A stretch of DNA of 64,000 nucleotides from Aptenodytes patagonicus (Eukaryota; Chordata; Aves; Sphenisciformes; Spheniscidae), in contig NC_134950.1 in the NCBI RefSeq assembly GCF_965638725.1, forward strand, positions 24,022,932 to 24,086,931, written 5' to 3'. The notes below the pieces were generated by a model. The model saw only the letters and a list, made by a program, of their open reading frames with translations, was not told the origin of the DNA and searched no databases. This document shows, in pieces, positions 38,901-50,100 of this stretch (its first letter is position 1; every line of letters begins with the position of its first letter). A program made the position numbers and the translations under genes.

Positions 38901-39646
38901 AGTTTAAAAGAAACTTTCTATGTACATGGTGAAAGGATGTATAGTCAGTCCATCGTTTTCTTTAAAGTGTAAATCTTCAGAACACGCAGTTTACCTACAG
39001 AGCTGAGTAAAAGCAGAGAGCTTCTTTACAAAATAACATTTAAATGTTAAGGGAGATAAGAATGCACTGTTCACTTTGTAACTAGAGGTCAAATTTTATT
39101 CCTTCCAGGGACTGTAGGGATCTAAATAATAGGGAGACCTGTAGACTTGTGACTTCATGATTAATCCTCTCATTTTTCATAAGGAAAAAATGCCTTTTGT
39201 CTAAACTCTTCTATTACCAGAGCTTCTGCTAGTTCTTGTGGACTGAACTGTTAGTGGTTGGATGAACCAGTAACACAGTGCTAATAAAAATCTTGGTCCT
39301 GTTGGAACGAGATGGAGTTTTATCACTGATTTCAGCACAAATGAGATTCTAGTTGCTGCGTTGCTTATTTGAAGTGTTTTTCCTTGGATGAGGATTGGCA
39401 GATCCATTAGCTAACTGGATTTATGTTTTAATTTGCCTCACTTACGGTATACTATGCATTTTAATCACTCATTCTAACCATCTACTTGATTGTAATTTAT
39501 CTTTGTGTTCATGTATAAGCATTGTTTCTACTAAGACTAATGAAAATGCTTCCATCATGGCTGCTATCTTGATAGACTTGCACAGGGCTTTCTCACTAAT
39601 CTGAAGGTGTTTTGGTGACTACTTTTATCGTTTATTTTTGTTTCAG
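35936..39646. other. FBXO43 first intron
   Basis: AT-rich, with no recognised exon; the only element suspected is the MIR-like relic at 36488-36605. Confidence 0.5.
36488..36605 (+). repeat. Possible MIR/CORE-SINE relic
   Basis: CTGACTTGCTGTGTGACC, followed by a pyrimidine-rich stretch and CATCTGTTTTATGATG, follows the MIR core pattern (gctgtgtgacc…cctcatctgtaaaatg). Identified by eye only. Confidence 0.4.
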
Positions 39647-41172
39647 AAATAACACTGGTATCTTCATTTACAAAGTCAAAGTGCCAAGCAGAAGATGTCA
39701 GACAGTCATTCAGTAATGTTCAATATTCTTAAAAGAAATAGATTAACATCCCCCAGCAGCAATTTTAAATACTCCAATTTTAAAGACACATGTTGCACTT
39801 CAGTATTTCTGGACAGCAGAAGCAATGAGTCAGTAAAAGATCCCGATGTAGAACATAAAGAAGCATTGAGTGTAACAAGTTTATCATTGCTACAAGAGCA
39901 GTCTGAGCACATTCATCCAAATACACTCTTTCCTGTGTCATCATCTGTTGAAAATGAAATGAATTCTATCTCGTCATCAGAAAGAAGAGAAGCAAATAGA
40001 AGTGCAGATTTTTTTGAAACTCCTAAAGTGAGTAGAAAAGGCTCCTCACTACGCAGGAGGCTGCTTTTATCTAAGGCTGTTCCAGCTGGCACAACTGTAG
40101 GATGCTGTGAAAGACAAGCTAGTTCTTCAGGAAGCAGCAAGAAAAAAATATTCTCTTGTGTTTTGAGCTCTGAAGAAAAACTTTCACAAACTGCTTCAGA
40201 TTCTCCAAAAGATAAAAGTTACAAACCTCTGACAACTAGCACTTCAAAAACTGAGGACTCTAATGGCAATTGCCCAAAACGGAGACTTTCCTTTTCACAA
40301 CAAAGGACTTCTACGCTAGATGAGTCCAAATGTAAAGACCCCTTATTGCTAGAACCAGAATGTTTATCTCCAATTCAGCGTAAGGATGTTATTGTTAGTA
40401 ACGCTAATGAATTCAATGAAAATGTCCTTATGAGCGTTAGCGATGGGTTGCTTAGGACTCCTACTTACAGTGTCTTACCTGAGGCCAATGAGGGTAAGTT
40501 CCTGACTTCTATCAACAGTCTTGTAGAGAACTTTAACTTTGGAATGTGTGATATAAATTCTCCCCCTGTTAAGCTGGCAAGTTACCCAGACCTTTCAACA
40601 CCTGAGGATAGTGGATATAATTCACTTCATTTGGACAAATTGGGAGACTCATTGTCTGATCATGATGGATCTTTCCAAGAGTTCTTCCAAAAACGTAAAG
40701 AAGGTTCCAAAATTCTGGATAGTAAAAGAAAGACAAGAAAACTTGAACGCATTAGAAGGTTATCCACTCTTCGGGAACAAGGCTCACAGTCAGAGACAGA
40801 AGATCATTATGGCAGTCCTACTTCAGCATGTATGTTAACAGAAGAAAGAAACTTTGTCAGTGAAGACCATGCATTAATTTTAGAAGAACAGCCTAGTGGA
40901 GACCTAGTTGTAAGTCACGGAGATCTCTCAAGAACTCCAGCTCTGAAAATAGTTCATGAAATTTGCTTGCAAAGACAAAGATCAGACCAAAATCAAATAT
41001 CAGAGAATATTGACGGAACAGAAATATTTGCATTAGAACGCGTTCTTGCTGGACTTATTGGCAAGAAAATGGGCCTTGAAAAATTAGATATTTTAACAGA
41101 ATTAAAATACAGAAATTTAAAACATGTTCTTTCTATAGTTTTAGATGCTTTGACAGTGGAAAGTCTATGCAG
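39647..41172 (+). CDS. FBXO43: FBXO43 large coding exon (residues 1-492)
   Basis: The acceptor TTTTGTTTCAG precedes 48 non-coding bases, then the ATG at 39695 with A at -3. The exon encodes the whole regulatory N-terminal region and the first half of the F-box, ending TVESLC plus AG at donor AG|GTAAGT. Confidence 0.95.
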
Positions 41173-43626
41173 GTAAGTACCACTGCTTCCCTCCCCTCTC
41201 CCCCCCCCACCCAGGTGAATATATGTGTGTCTGCAAATAAATTAAAATAACTTCTGGAATAGTGGGTATTGTTAATAGAATTTGTTTGTTTCTGGGGAAA
41301 TTAAAAAGTTTTGTCACCATTAACCAAGTGGCTCTTTCTGTGTAGTTCTAAAAATATTTTGTATGGCAGAATTAAAAACAAACAAACAAAAAGCCAAATG
41401 TGGGAATTAGTAAACTTAAAACTAAATCACAGTACTTGTAAATTTTAAAATATATTAAAAATTCTTTAAGCCTAGGAAGTAACTTCTTCTCATTACAAGT
41501 TCCCCAATAATGTATAGTACTCAAAACACATTTTCTAGATTTTTTTTCCTTGTGTATTTAATTTCCTCAGTTATTTCTAAGCATAAAGATGCTCAAAGAA
41601 TTTTGCTTCATGAGTAATGTTCTAGATTAATTTTTAATCAATAGAAACTGTCACTCATTTCAAAGAAATCGAGTGCCATGTGTGTTATTAGTTACAAAGG
41701 GAATGGGAGAATAGGTGGAAGTATAAGGGCATGGATGTTTTCAGAACACTTAACACAAAAATGTGACTTTAGAAACAAACTTGGCAAGTGGCTTATGTGG
41801 AAGGGAGAAACTTATTTGATTTTGTAAGTCAAAGATATGCTGTGTTATTTATATTGCAATTGTTCTCTAAACTCTTCTATTACTCTTATACAGTAGTGCA
41901 TAAGAGTACATGAGATCTGTGTTTCATAACAATATGGTGAACTCTTGAAGGATATAGCAGTAGTCTGTAAAATGACCAATAGTATATGAAATTATGCTAA
42001 AAAACTTTAAAAGGTAGTCTTACTATCATGACTTCTGTACTACTTGGCAAAAATGTGAAAGTGGATACTTTTTTTCATTCATTTATTCCAGTATTTGGAA
42101 AGTAAGCAAAAACTGGCGTGAAATCATTGTACAAGATAAAAGTGCAGATAAGAGGAGAAAGTTGTACATAAAACACCTGAAGGAAGAAGCTGGGGTAAGG
42201 TTCATCTCAAAGGTAACTTTTTTTTTCAAGTGTGAAAGAAGACAGGTCAGAGGAAAGAAGAAACATGTTGTAAAGCTACAGAAAGGTAATTGATAGAGAG
42301 AGTTCCAACTTGAGTATGTGAAAGATTCTAACAGGAGAATGTAATTGCTTTTATTGCTTTTTCAACTGTCCACAGTCTGAGTACTAGTCTTTCAACCATG
42401 TGATACTCTTTCTTTTTTTTCTCCCGCGGTCCCCGTCCCCCCCCACCTTGAGAATCCTGTAGGATCTCTTCCTCAACTGATTCCGGCTTTGGATCTTAAA
42501 CCCCTTTCATACCTTTGTGCCATGTTGTTCCTCATTTTCATTTCCACTCTAGCCTGCGGTGGAGTAGGACCCGCTCTAGACTACTTCCTGATTATTTTCA
42601 GGACTGTTTGTGGCTAAGCTTCTTCATGATGTACTTGTGAACATAAGAAGGACATATAGAAGTTTTTTTTAAGGGATATCTAGAAAAGTAAGCATATTAA
42701 TAGCAGTATAATTTTTTTAGATCCTCCACGTGTGTATACACACACTTCAGTGTAACCTTGCTTTAATAGTGACAAAACTTATGTTTGCTATTTCCATGCA
42801 TGCTATTGCAATGTCTCCTAATTCAGAAACATGAGGACCAGCAGAGAGTGCTAAAAGACAGTTAGTTTTTTACCCTGCTCATGGGACTTTGTTTTTAATG
42901 GTTCCTGTCTCTTGTTCCCTTACTAAATATAAACATTTAATGGGAAATACATGCACTATACATAATTTCCTTTTCTAATGTGTTGTTGCAGAGGGAAAAC
43001 AAAAAAAAGCAAAAACCAGCTGCAAATCCCAAATGAAATAAACCCCTGACTTGCTTCCTTTTGTGTTTTTTTTTCTTTCTTTATAATTATAAACTTTAAC
43101 AGGAATATTTCTTGAAAGCTGAAGATGCTGCCACAAGACTTAATGTTCTCAATAGATCTGCTCTAAGGCCTGTTCAAGCTCAAGCTAGAACTCCTATAGT
43201 ACAAACACCACCTTCATACACTGAACTTACACCCAGGAGATGCAGTTCTGTTCCCCATTCAACTACTAGACAGGAAGAATACATAAAAGTAGGTAGCTAA
43301 GAAACTTCACTTTCAGTTTTTAGAAAATTTCAATTTACAAGAACTAAGTAGCTCTTCTCTCCCTCCTCTTGCTACAGGTTGCTAAAACTCTGTTCACTGA
43401 CGAAGCTCTAAAACCCTGCCCAAGATGTCAATATCCTGCTAAATATCAATTGGTAAAGAAACGGGGACTATGTAGCAGAAAGGCATGTGCATTTGAGTTC
43501 TGTATTTTATGCCTGCATGCTTTCCATGGGTCAAAAGAATGTAATAGTTTATCTGCAAAATGGAAGAACAAAAAAGATGCTCCTCCAGGAAGTGCCCAAA
43601 GCAAAAGAAATTTAAAAAGACTCTAA
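39695..43626 (+). CDS. FBXO43: FBXO43 (EMI2/ERP1), meiotic APC/C inhibitor (complete, four coding exons)
   Basis: FBXO43/EMI2 is the cytostatic factor that holds vertebrate eggs in metaphase II by inhibiting the anaphase-promoting complex. Exons 39695-41172, 42092-42194, 43103-43288 and 43378-43626 join in phase to 2,016 nt, 671 residues (human about 708). The ATG is fixed by an in-frame TAA at 39650-39652, just after the acceptor. Order of domains: a long Ser-rich N-terminal region (1-450); a DSGYNS phosphodegron at 305-310, preceded by S-T-P (301-303), a Polo-box docking type; a divergent F-box at about 460-510 ([19 protein letters not shown] spans exons 1-2); and a zinc-binding region from C603 (CPRC…CSRKAC…CILCL…C). 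The C-terminal LKRL tail contacts the APC/C in the family. RRLS (196-199) and RTST (204-207) fit the R-x-x-S/T CaMKII consensus expected near the egg-activation site. Confidence 0.97.
41173..42091. other. FBXO43 intron between coding exons 1 and 2
   Basis: AT-rich intron with a C-run at about 41200-41208; nothing else recognised. Confidence 0.7.
42092..42194 (+). CDS. FBXO43: FBXO43 coding exon 2 (second half of F-box)
   Basis: The acceptor TTTATTCCAG precedes T-ATT-TGG. It encodes [20 protein letters not shown] and then [14 protein letters not shown]. The donor is GGG|GTAAGG. Confidence 0.95.
42195..43102. other. FBXO43 intron between coding exons 2 and 3
   Basis: AT-rich intron with a C-rich run at 42420-42446; no element recognised. 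Confidence 0.7.
43103..43288 (+). CDS. FBXO43: FBXO43 coding exon 3 (linker)
   Basis: Sixty-two whole codons (residues 528-589), [20 protein letters not shown] and onwards, ending QEEYIK. The donor AAAA|GTAGGT is followed by an intron of only 89 bases. Confidence 0.95.
43378..43626 (+). CDS. FBXO43: FBXO43 terminal coding exon (zinc-binding region and RL tail)
   Basis: The acceptor TTGCTACAG precedes [17 protein letters not shown]. The exon carries all the zinc-ligand cysteines (C603 onwards), HGSKEC and the terminal [11 protein letters not shown], followed by TAA at 43624-43626. Confidence 0.96.
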   Translation, partial: VAKTLFTDEALKPCPRCQYPAKYQLVKKRGLCSRKACAFEFCILCLHAFHGSKECNSLSAKWKNKKDAPPGSAQSKRNLKRL

Positions 43627-43894
43627 ATTTGTAAGGCATGTAAGTCCTTACCTTTAATTCCTTTTCCCCTTCTCCTAAATCCCTAACCTTGTTCGTATTC
43701 TTCCTAAATATATGCAATTTGAAAGTCTCATTCAATGTGTTTTTGCTGACTTATCAAGATAACTTCTCATGTATATATCTTAATCAATTCAGTGTATTTT
43801 TGTTTTTGAAAAAAGTGAACATTTTAAAACATTTTATGTCTTGTTTTACCTGTTGTGTAGCAGCTAGGCACTTACTAACATCTTAAATTTTTTA

Positions 43895-43900
43895 AATAAA
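43895..43900 (+). terminator. FBXO43 poly(A) signal
   Basis: AATAAA 270 bases beyond the stop codon, in sense orientation. It is the first canonical signal after the coding region. Confidence 0.7.
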
Positions 43901-46900
43901 GTATCTTAAATGTAGTCTTCAATATCTAGCTTACAGCACCTCACAGATGTTTAAAAATGTGATTCGTCTTAATGACAAATTAAAGAAAATTATTTTTTTA
44001 AAAAAACTTTTTAATGGGATTTTTTATTGTTCACTTTAAATTACAGTAAATGTTTTTTAAAAAATCTTGAAGTGGGGCACTAGGTACATATGCAAAAAAT
44101 ACTTCTACCTATATAAATGATTATACCTCAAAAGCAATATATTAGTTGTCCGAATTTTATATCAGAATAATTATTTTGTTGTTCTCTTAGCCTCTGTAAT
44201 GCAAGTCAATAGAATAGTAATGGCTAAATCAAGCTGATGCTGTGTGGATATTCTATGGTACTGTTTTTTCAGAGTTTTTGTCTTTACCTGAAAACTTCAG
44301 GTGATATACTATATATTCACATATCTAAATATGCTGTTGCATTACCCTTGTTGTTATGAACTTACCTTTATACTTACTCTGATGTTACTTCAGCTCCCAG
44401 ATACTGGATCATCTTCATACTTCTGCTTGAATTAAAGGATTATCTACTACTAGAAATCATCCTTTCTCTATCTGTAGATTTAATTAAGGGAATTCACTGA
44501 TTTTGCTCTTGAACTAAATATGCTGATCCTTTACAGAAAAAGAACTTAATCTGCCTTTCAGACCTCAAATGATTTTTGTGGTTTGTTTTGTTTTTTTTTT
44601 TAAACTCCCAGCAATTGTAAACAGCTTGAAATACAGAAATACAGGCAACAGAAGTGGACACAGTACTTGCTCTGAGACACAATATCAATTTACTTCTCCA
44701 ATTGATATTGTCCTACTTGTCCTTTCAAGGAGTTAACTTGTCACAAGCATCTCGCAGAACACTTGTAGTCAGCTGGTGTTTCTTCCCCACTCTCCCTCTG
44801 ATTTTGTCCTATGTGTTATATTTGTGATGTTGTAACTTTACCGTGTGTATTTGTAGGTAAGCCTTATCATTGAGCTATTTAAAAAGTAGTCTGATTAAAA
44901 AAAAGAGCTTTCAACTAAGCAATAAGCAGTGTATTTGCCTCTATTAATATTTATTCACATATCCCTTTATTTTTATTGTCTGAAAATTACAAAAACTTCT
45001 GAGATTTTTTTTCTCTTTCCACATAATCTGTGGATGTTTAAGACAAATGGACCAGGATAATTCACTTCAGGATGTTCTAGAAACATCACTTCCTATTTCT
45101 GATCTCTAACTGTTGTGATTTGTAATTTGGTCAGTACTTTTAGTGTACTTGATTGCTGGGATAGTAGCTCCCCATTTGGAAGGAAGAGGAACAACATAGT
45201 TAGTAAAATGCCATAGAAGTTTTAGTACTAACTTTATTAACCAAACATGGTATCATTAAAGAAGGGATAAACCCAATATATTGGCCAGAAAATCATGTTT
45301 ATTACATTAATAAAATTATCAACACTTTCATTCCATACTTAATTTGCTAAGCCTTTGCATTATTCTTGTCTAGGGTTAGACTGGTAGCACTTGAACTGGA
45401 AGACTGAAAGTGGAGTTTATATAGAACCTATTCTGAGGGAACAATTGAAGGGAAGGATGTTGGGACAAGCTAGGGAATATAGAGGTATGTGTGTATATAG
45501 TTTTGGTTTAGGAAGAATGGCAAGTCATTACAGAGGAGGAAACTGCAAGTGGGAAAATTGCTAAATTATTTGATTTGTTTAATACTTGCATTTTCCTAAT
45601 TGCTTGGAACTTTAAGTGTTCAAGGTCTACTTAAAAGTTAATTTAGTTCAGAGGACTATTGGATTGGTTCTTTTATTCTTGTGTATAAAATAACTAACTA
45701 TACATTTTTAGAAATGTTTAACAGTTTCTATTAAAGGTTAAAGTGACATGAAGAAGAACTTACTAGGCAGGAAGTTATATTACACAAGAATGTGAATGCA
45801 CATAGTCTGTAACTTTATAATAACTTAACTTGGATTAGTTTTGTTTCTTATCATTGAACTATCAAATAAAATAGGGAATGGTAGTAACTGCAATGCAGAA
45901 TAAGTACAGCACGCGTAGCACGTCAGACTGCCATTGGCATTGCTGCATTTTCCCTTTGCTAAATACCAATGTACTTCATGTCTTTAATATTAAAAAAAAA
46001 TAATAAAAATGAAGCTTTAAATGCATCCTTGAAATTAGTGGGAGAGTTATGACAGACAGTGAGAGGATTTAGTTCGCTTTCTGATGTGTGGTATTGCAGT
46101 CCAGTCCAGAAATACATGAGGTGCAAGCCTTGTTTCGAAAACTTTCAGAAATACTTTCAGAACTATTGCTAAACAGGTACACCTTTGGATGGAAAGCCAT
46201 ATGGGAACTCAGTTTAAGAATCAGTTGTTAAATGTCCTTTCACTTTGAGGAAAAAATTCTGGTAAGAGATGTGTGACCTTATCCAAAGAGTTTGCTTTTG
46301 CTAAAATCTGAATAATTCAGGGAGAACAGGGGTGGTAAATTGGTTCTGGTATAGGCATTATTTGTTTTTAAAGGTATATCTTTGACATCGACAGTGTCCA
46401 TCCAACAAGGAGTAGCTTGAGAGGAAAAAATACTTGAACTCTTTCACAATTTAAACACTTTTTGCCCTGTTTTGGCATGTTTAAAACTTCTTTTTTCCCC
46501 CTTCTAAATCTGCCTCTCAAAAATCTCTTCTTGAATCAAATGTCTCTTGTTCACTTAGGTCTATCATAAATGTAACTATGCTCTGGTGTTTGGGTGAAAT
46601 GAGTTCTCTGCTGTTGTCTACTGCTACACCAGAGGTGGGGGGGAAGTGAGAAAGCCAGACTTCTTGTCTATGGGTAACGCTCCTCTCTGACAGGGATATT
46701 TTTTTTTTTTTAATAAAAGTAGCTTTATGCCTTGACGTAAAGGCGAAATAAAATAGTGATATACTTAATGTGTGGGTAAAGAATAACATATCTAAGAGAA
46801 CACAAAGTATGTTATAGTTATCTAATAGCCTCTAATAGTTTGGGTAAAAGGAATCAAAATTCTTTCATGATATTTGATTTAGTTATTGACAGAAATGAAG

Positions 46901-47065
46901 TCTTTGGGGTAGGAGAGTGGAAGTAACTTTTTCTGAGTCCCTGTTAGTATGCTTTTTTCTGTATACTGTATGCCTTAATTAGTCTCCATCAGATACCACT
47001 AAGCTATCTGAGTCTGGACTCGAATGAAACAGCAAAGGAGAACATAGGCTCCTACTTTGTATATT

Positions 47066-47175
47066 AGAAAAAAAACCCAACAAAAAACAAAACCACCACA
47101 ACAAAAAAAACCAAACAAAAACCCAACACCCCTCCCTCCCCCCCAAACAAAACAAAAAACACAAACAAAAAAACA
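47066..47175 (+). repeat. A/C-rich low-complexity stretch
   Basis: Runs of AAAAC, CAACA and CCCTCCCTCCC units over 110 bases, without G on this strand for most of its length. An open frame starting here is a product of this composition. Confidence 0.85.
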
Positions 47176-50100
47176 GTCCATGAGTGTCAGGGAGTCTAGG
47201 GATTCATGTCTAGCATATTTCTCTTTCTACTGGGCTGGATTAATTCTTAGAGACCTGAGGTCAGGTACTAACACTTCTAGCTACCACAGAGAAGAAGGAT
47301 GCAAAAGTGGTCCGTGGGTAGAAATGACAATGGCCAAGAGTTTCCTAAAATATCCTGCCCGTGATTATTCTCCAGCTCAAGAATTTTTCTTACAATTGAC
47401 AACAGATTGTTGGAAAGGGAGGAGTGAATTGTCTTTCACTCTGGAAGATGAGGATAATGACATTAAAATTAATGTTCAAGGTAATACTGGGTTTATTTGC
47501 TGCTGAAAACCTTAGTTTTTGCAATCCTTATTTCCCTTCAGACAGGCATGATCTATAGTGGATATTGCCTACAAAGGATGACCAGGGAATGCATTTAGAT
47601 TTCTGAAGGTGATGGTTTGAGCCAGAGCTGTGGGTTTAAATTCTAAAAAAGAATTCTTAGAAGTAACCTCTTGCTGCTGACAGATGTTGTTGCAAGAATT
47701 GTACTTCATAAATCTTTTTTTCTTTTTTTTGGAGCAGCAACCGTAAACCTCAAGCGGTCTGTGAGAAGGAAATTGAAATTACTTAAGTTTCTGATCATTC
47801 TTTCCTTGGTGACAAGTATGGAAGAGCTTAGGCAAAAAATTGTTATAAATCTTTTCAATTGTTTATAGGATAGAGAATGCTAGTATGTTCTATCACTAGC
47901 CAACTAAAAATGATAAAAAAACTTTGCTCGTTAAATAAAGGAGCTCATCAACATCTGTCAGATTATTTTCCTGTTCCATATATTGGTTATTCATTAGTAC
48001 CCCTTAGGCAATTTAGGCCAATTTTAATACAAGGAGTAATTCATTTTCTTTCTGTTTTCATAGGCTCATGAAGAAATACAGGAGTGTCAGATCAGAAAGG
48101 GACTCTTGGAGTCTAGTGCCAACTCTTATGTCAACTCACCAAGTTCTGTCTTAAAACTGGACAGAATACTGTCTCACAACCTTTATGTTGGAGACCTATT
48201 CCAGATTGCTCTACTACTTCAGTTAACCACTGGCCTTTTTTTCTTCAGCATTGCTATTAAAATAGCTATTCTATACATCTGTTCCTTCCCTTAGACTTTT
48301 TTCCCCAATGTTATGATTGTGTAGTATAAATAGCCCCTCACTCTTTATTTCATTGACAAAAAACTCTGAACTTAGTCTCATCTCTCATATACAACCTCTG
48401 TTTCATGGATTGTCTTAACGACTCTTCACTGTTTCCATTGGAATCTATTCTTTGAATCTATGCAACCCGTATTCCAGGTAAAACCTCCTCAAGACCTTGA
48501 ATAATATTAGAGCTTTCTTTTTTCTATCAGAAATACTTTGACAAATGCATACTAAGATTAGCATTTTTTACATGTTTTCTGCACACTTGCAGTTTAGTCA
48601 CTAGGTGTAGTACTCCCACATTCTTCTCTCACAAATTTTGAAAAGATCTCAATTTTTTGCTATAAATTCTTACTGAACCATAAGTGCATAACCTCATACT
48701 TTGTACTACTAAGCTTCAGGCTTTTTTTGCTTCTACTTCAGTCTCATGGTGATTTAGTATTTGGTGTGATTATATTATATTTTTATAAGTGCAAATTCTT
48801 TGTCTGTAGTGAATCTTACAGGATTTTTTTGGTGCAAAACATCTAGTAGATTCTGTTATCACTTGTCAGATGCCCCAACAAAATCTGACTGTTTCTTGGG
48901 AATGATGTGTTTATTTTTAGTTTAAAAAAAAAAAACAAAAAACCAACAAAGCTTGCTTTTACTTTCTGACTTCCTGAGCTCTGATCAGTTGAAATTCTCA
49001 TTACAAAAAGACTTAACACATTTTTTTCCTCCCCCTCTTAACTTTGACAAGCCTCTGTACAGCATTAGAACCTGCCCAAACTTGTCAGAAGCCTAAATGC
49101 TAGTAAGGCCTTATTGAGCTGGGTGCTAATGGATGAGTAGTAAAGAAACCAACTCTTCAGCTGAAAACATGGATGGCATGGCGTTCTGAATGAACTCATA
49201 AACACTGATGTTGAATAGTAGAAGCTTCATATAAAAATAGATCTCTCACTTGGAGACTGGAGTTCATGTGTTAAGAGCCCCTCGAATTTTTCTCCTCTGC
49301 ATTCTAAAACTCATTCTGAAAACAGTTCTGCAAGGGTGGTTGTGTCTTAATTCTGTAGGTACCTTCAATCTCTGGCAAATGGGATGTGGAAACTGTGCCT
49401 GTATTTCAGCTGCTTCTTTTCAGTCCTGAATCATAGTGGAAAAACCTATTTCCATAAGCTGTTTAAACTTAGGTATTGTGTCATGACTAGAACCAGCTGA
49501 AGTGGTAGAGGATAGTAACTTCTGGCAAAAGAGGGACAGCTAGCCGGGAAGCAATAGTACCCTAGATAACTTTTAGCAAGTGTTACTATATTTATCATTT
49601 GGAGCTGCAAGGTTATTGCAGAATTAGGTAGCAGTTGTGCAGTGGTCTTCCACTTCAGCAAAAAATGTTAATTATCATCCTAAAGTGCTACTGTTGCCTA
49701 AATGGAGGACTCCTATCATGTTCACTGAGCAGACACTAAAGTTCCCTAAGTACTGAATTGTGTGTAATACATTATTTGAGGCCTGAAGAACGTATCTCCT
49801 GAAATGCCTTGTTCTGCCAGGACTCAGTAGCTCAGTACCTAGACCACTGGGATACCAGAGGAAAACTTCGTTTTGTATGAATCCATCACATTTTCCTGGT
49901 GCACGTTTCGATAGATTTGATGCTACCCAGATTGTGGCAATAGCAATGCCTTTGGCTGTTAAACATGAATTTTGGTTGTGTTGAGAACGTTCTCCTGTCT
50001 TTGGAAAAAATTTTGTACAAAAGAAGCACTCCCACAAAATATTGGAATTTCAGGTTCAGTTTCCCTTTATCCTTTTCCCATTGTGTACTCTGTTGTGGCA

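Noticed and set aside
47057-47506. 149-codon plus-strand frame
   Set aside because: The first third is the A/C-rich tract at 47066-47175; the remainder has no known similarity or splice context.
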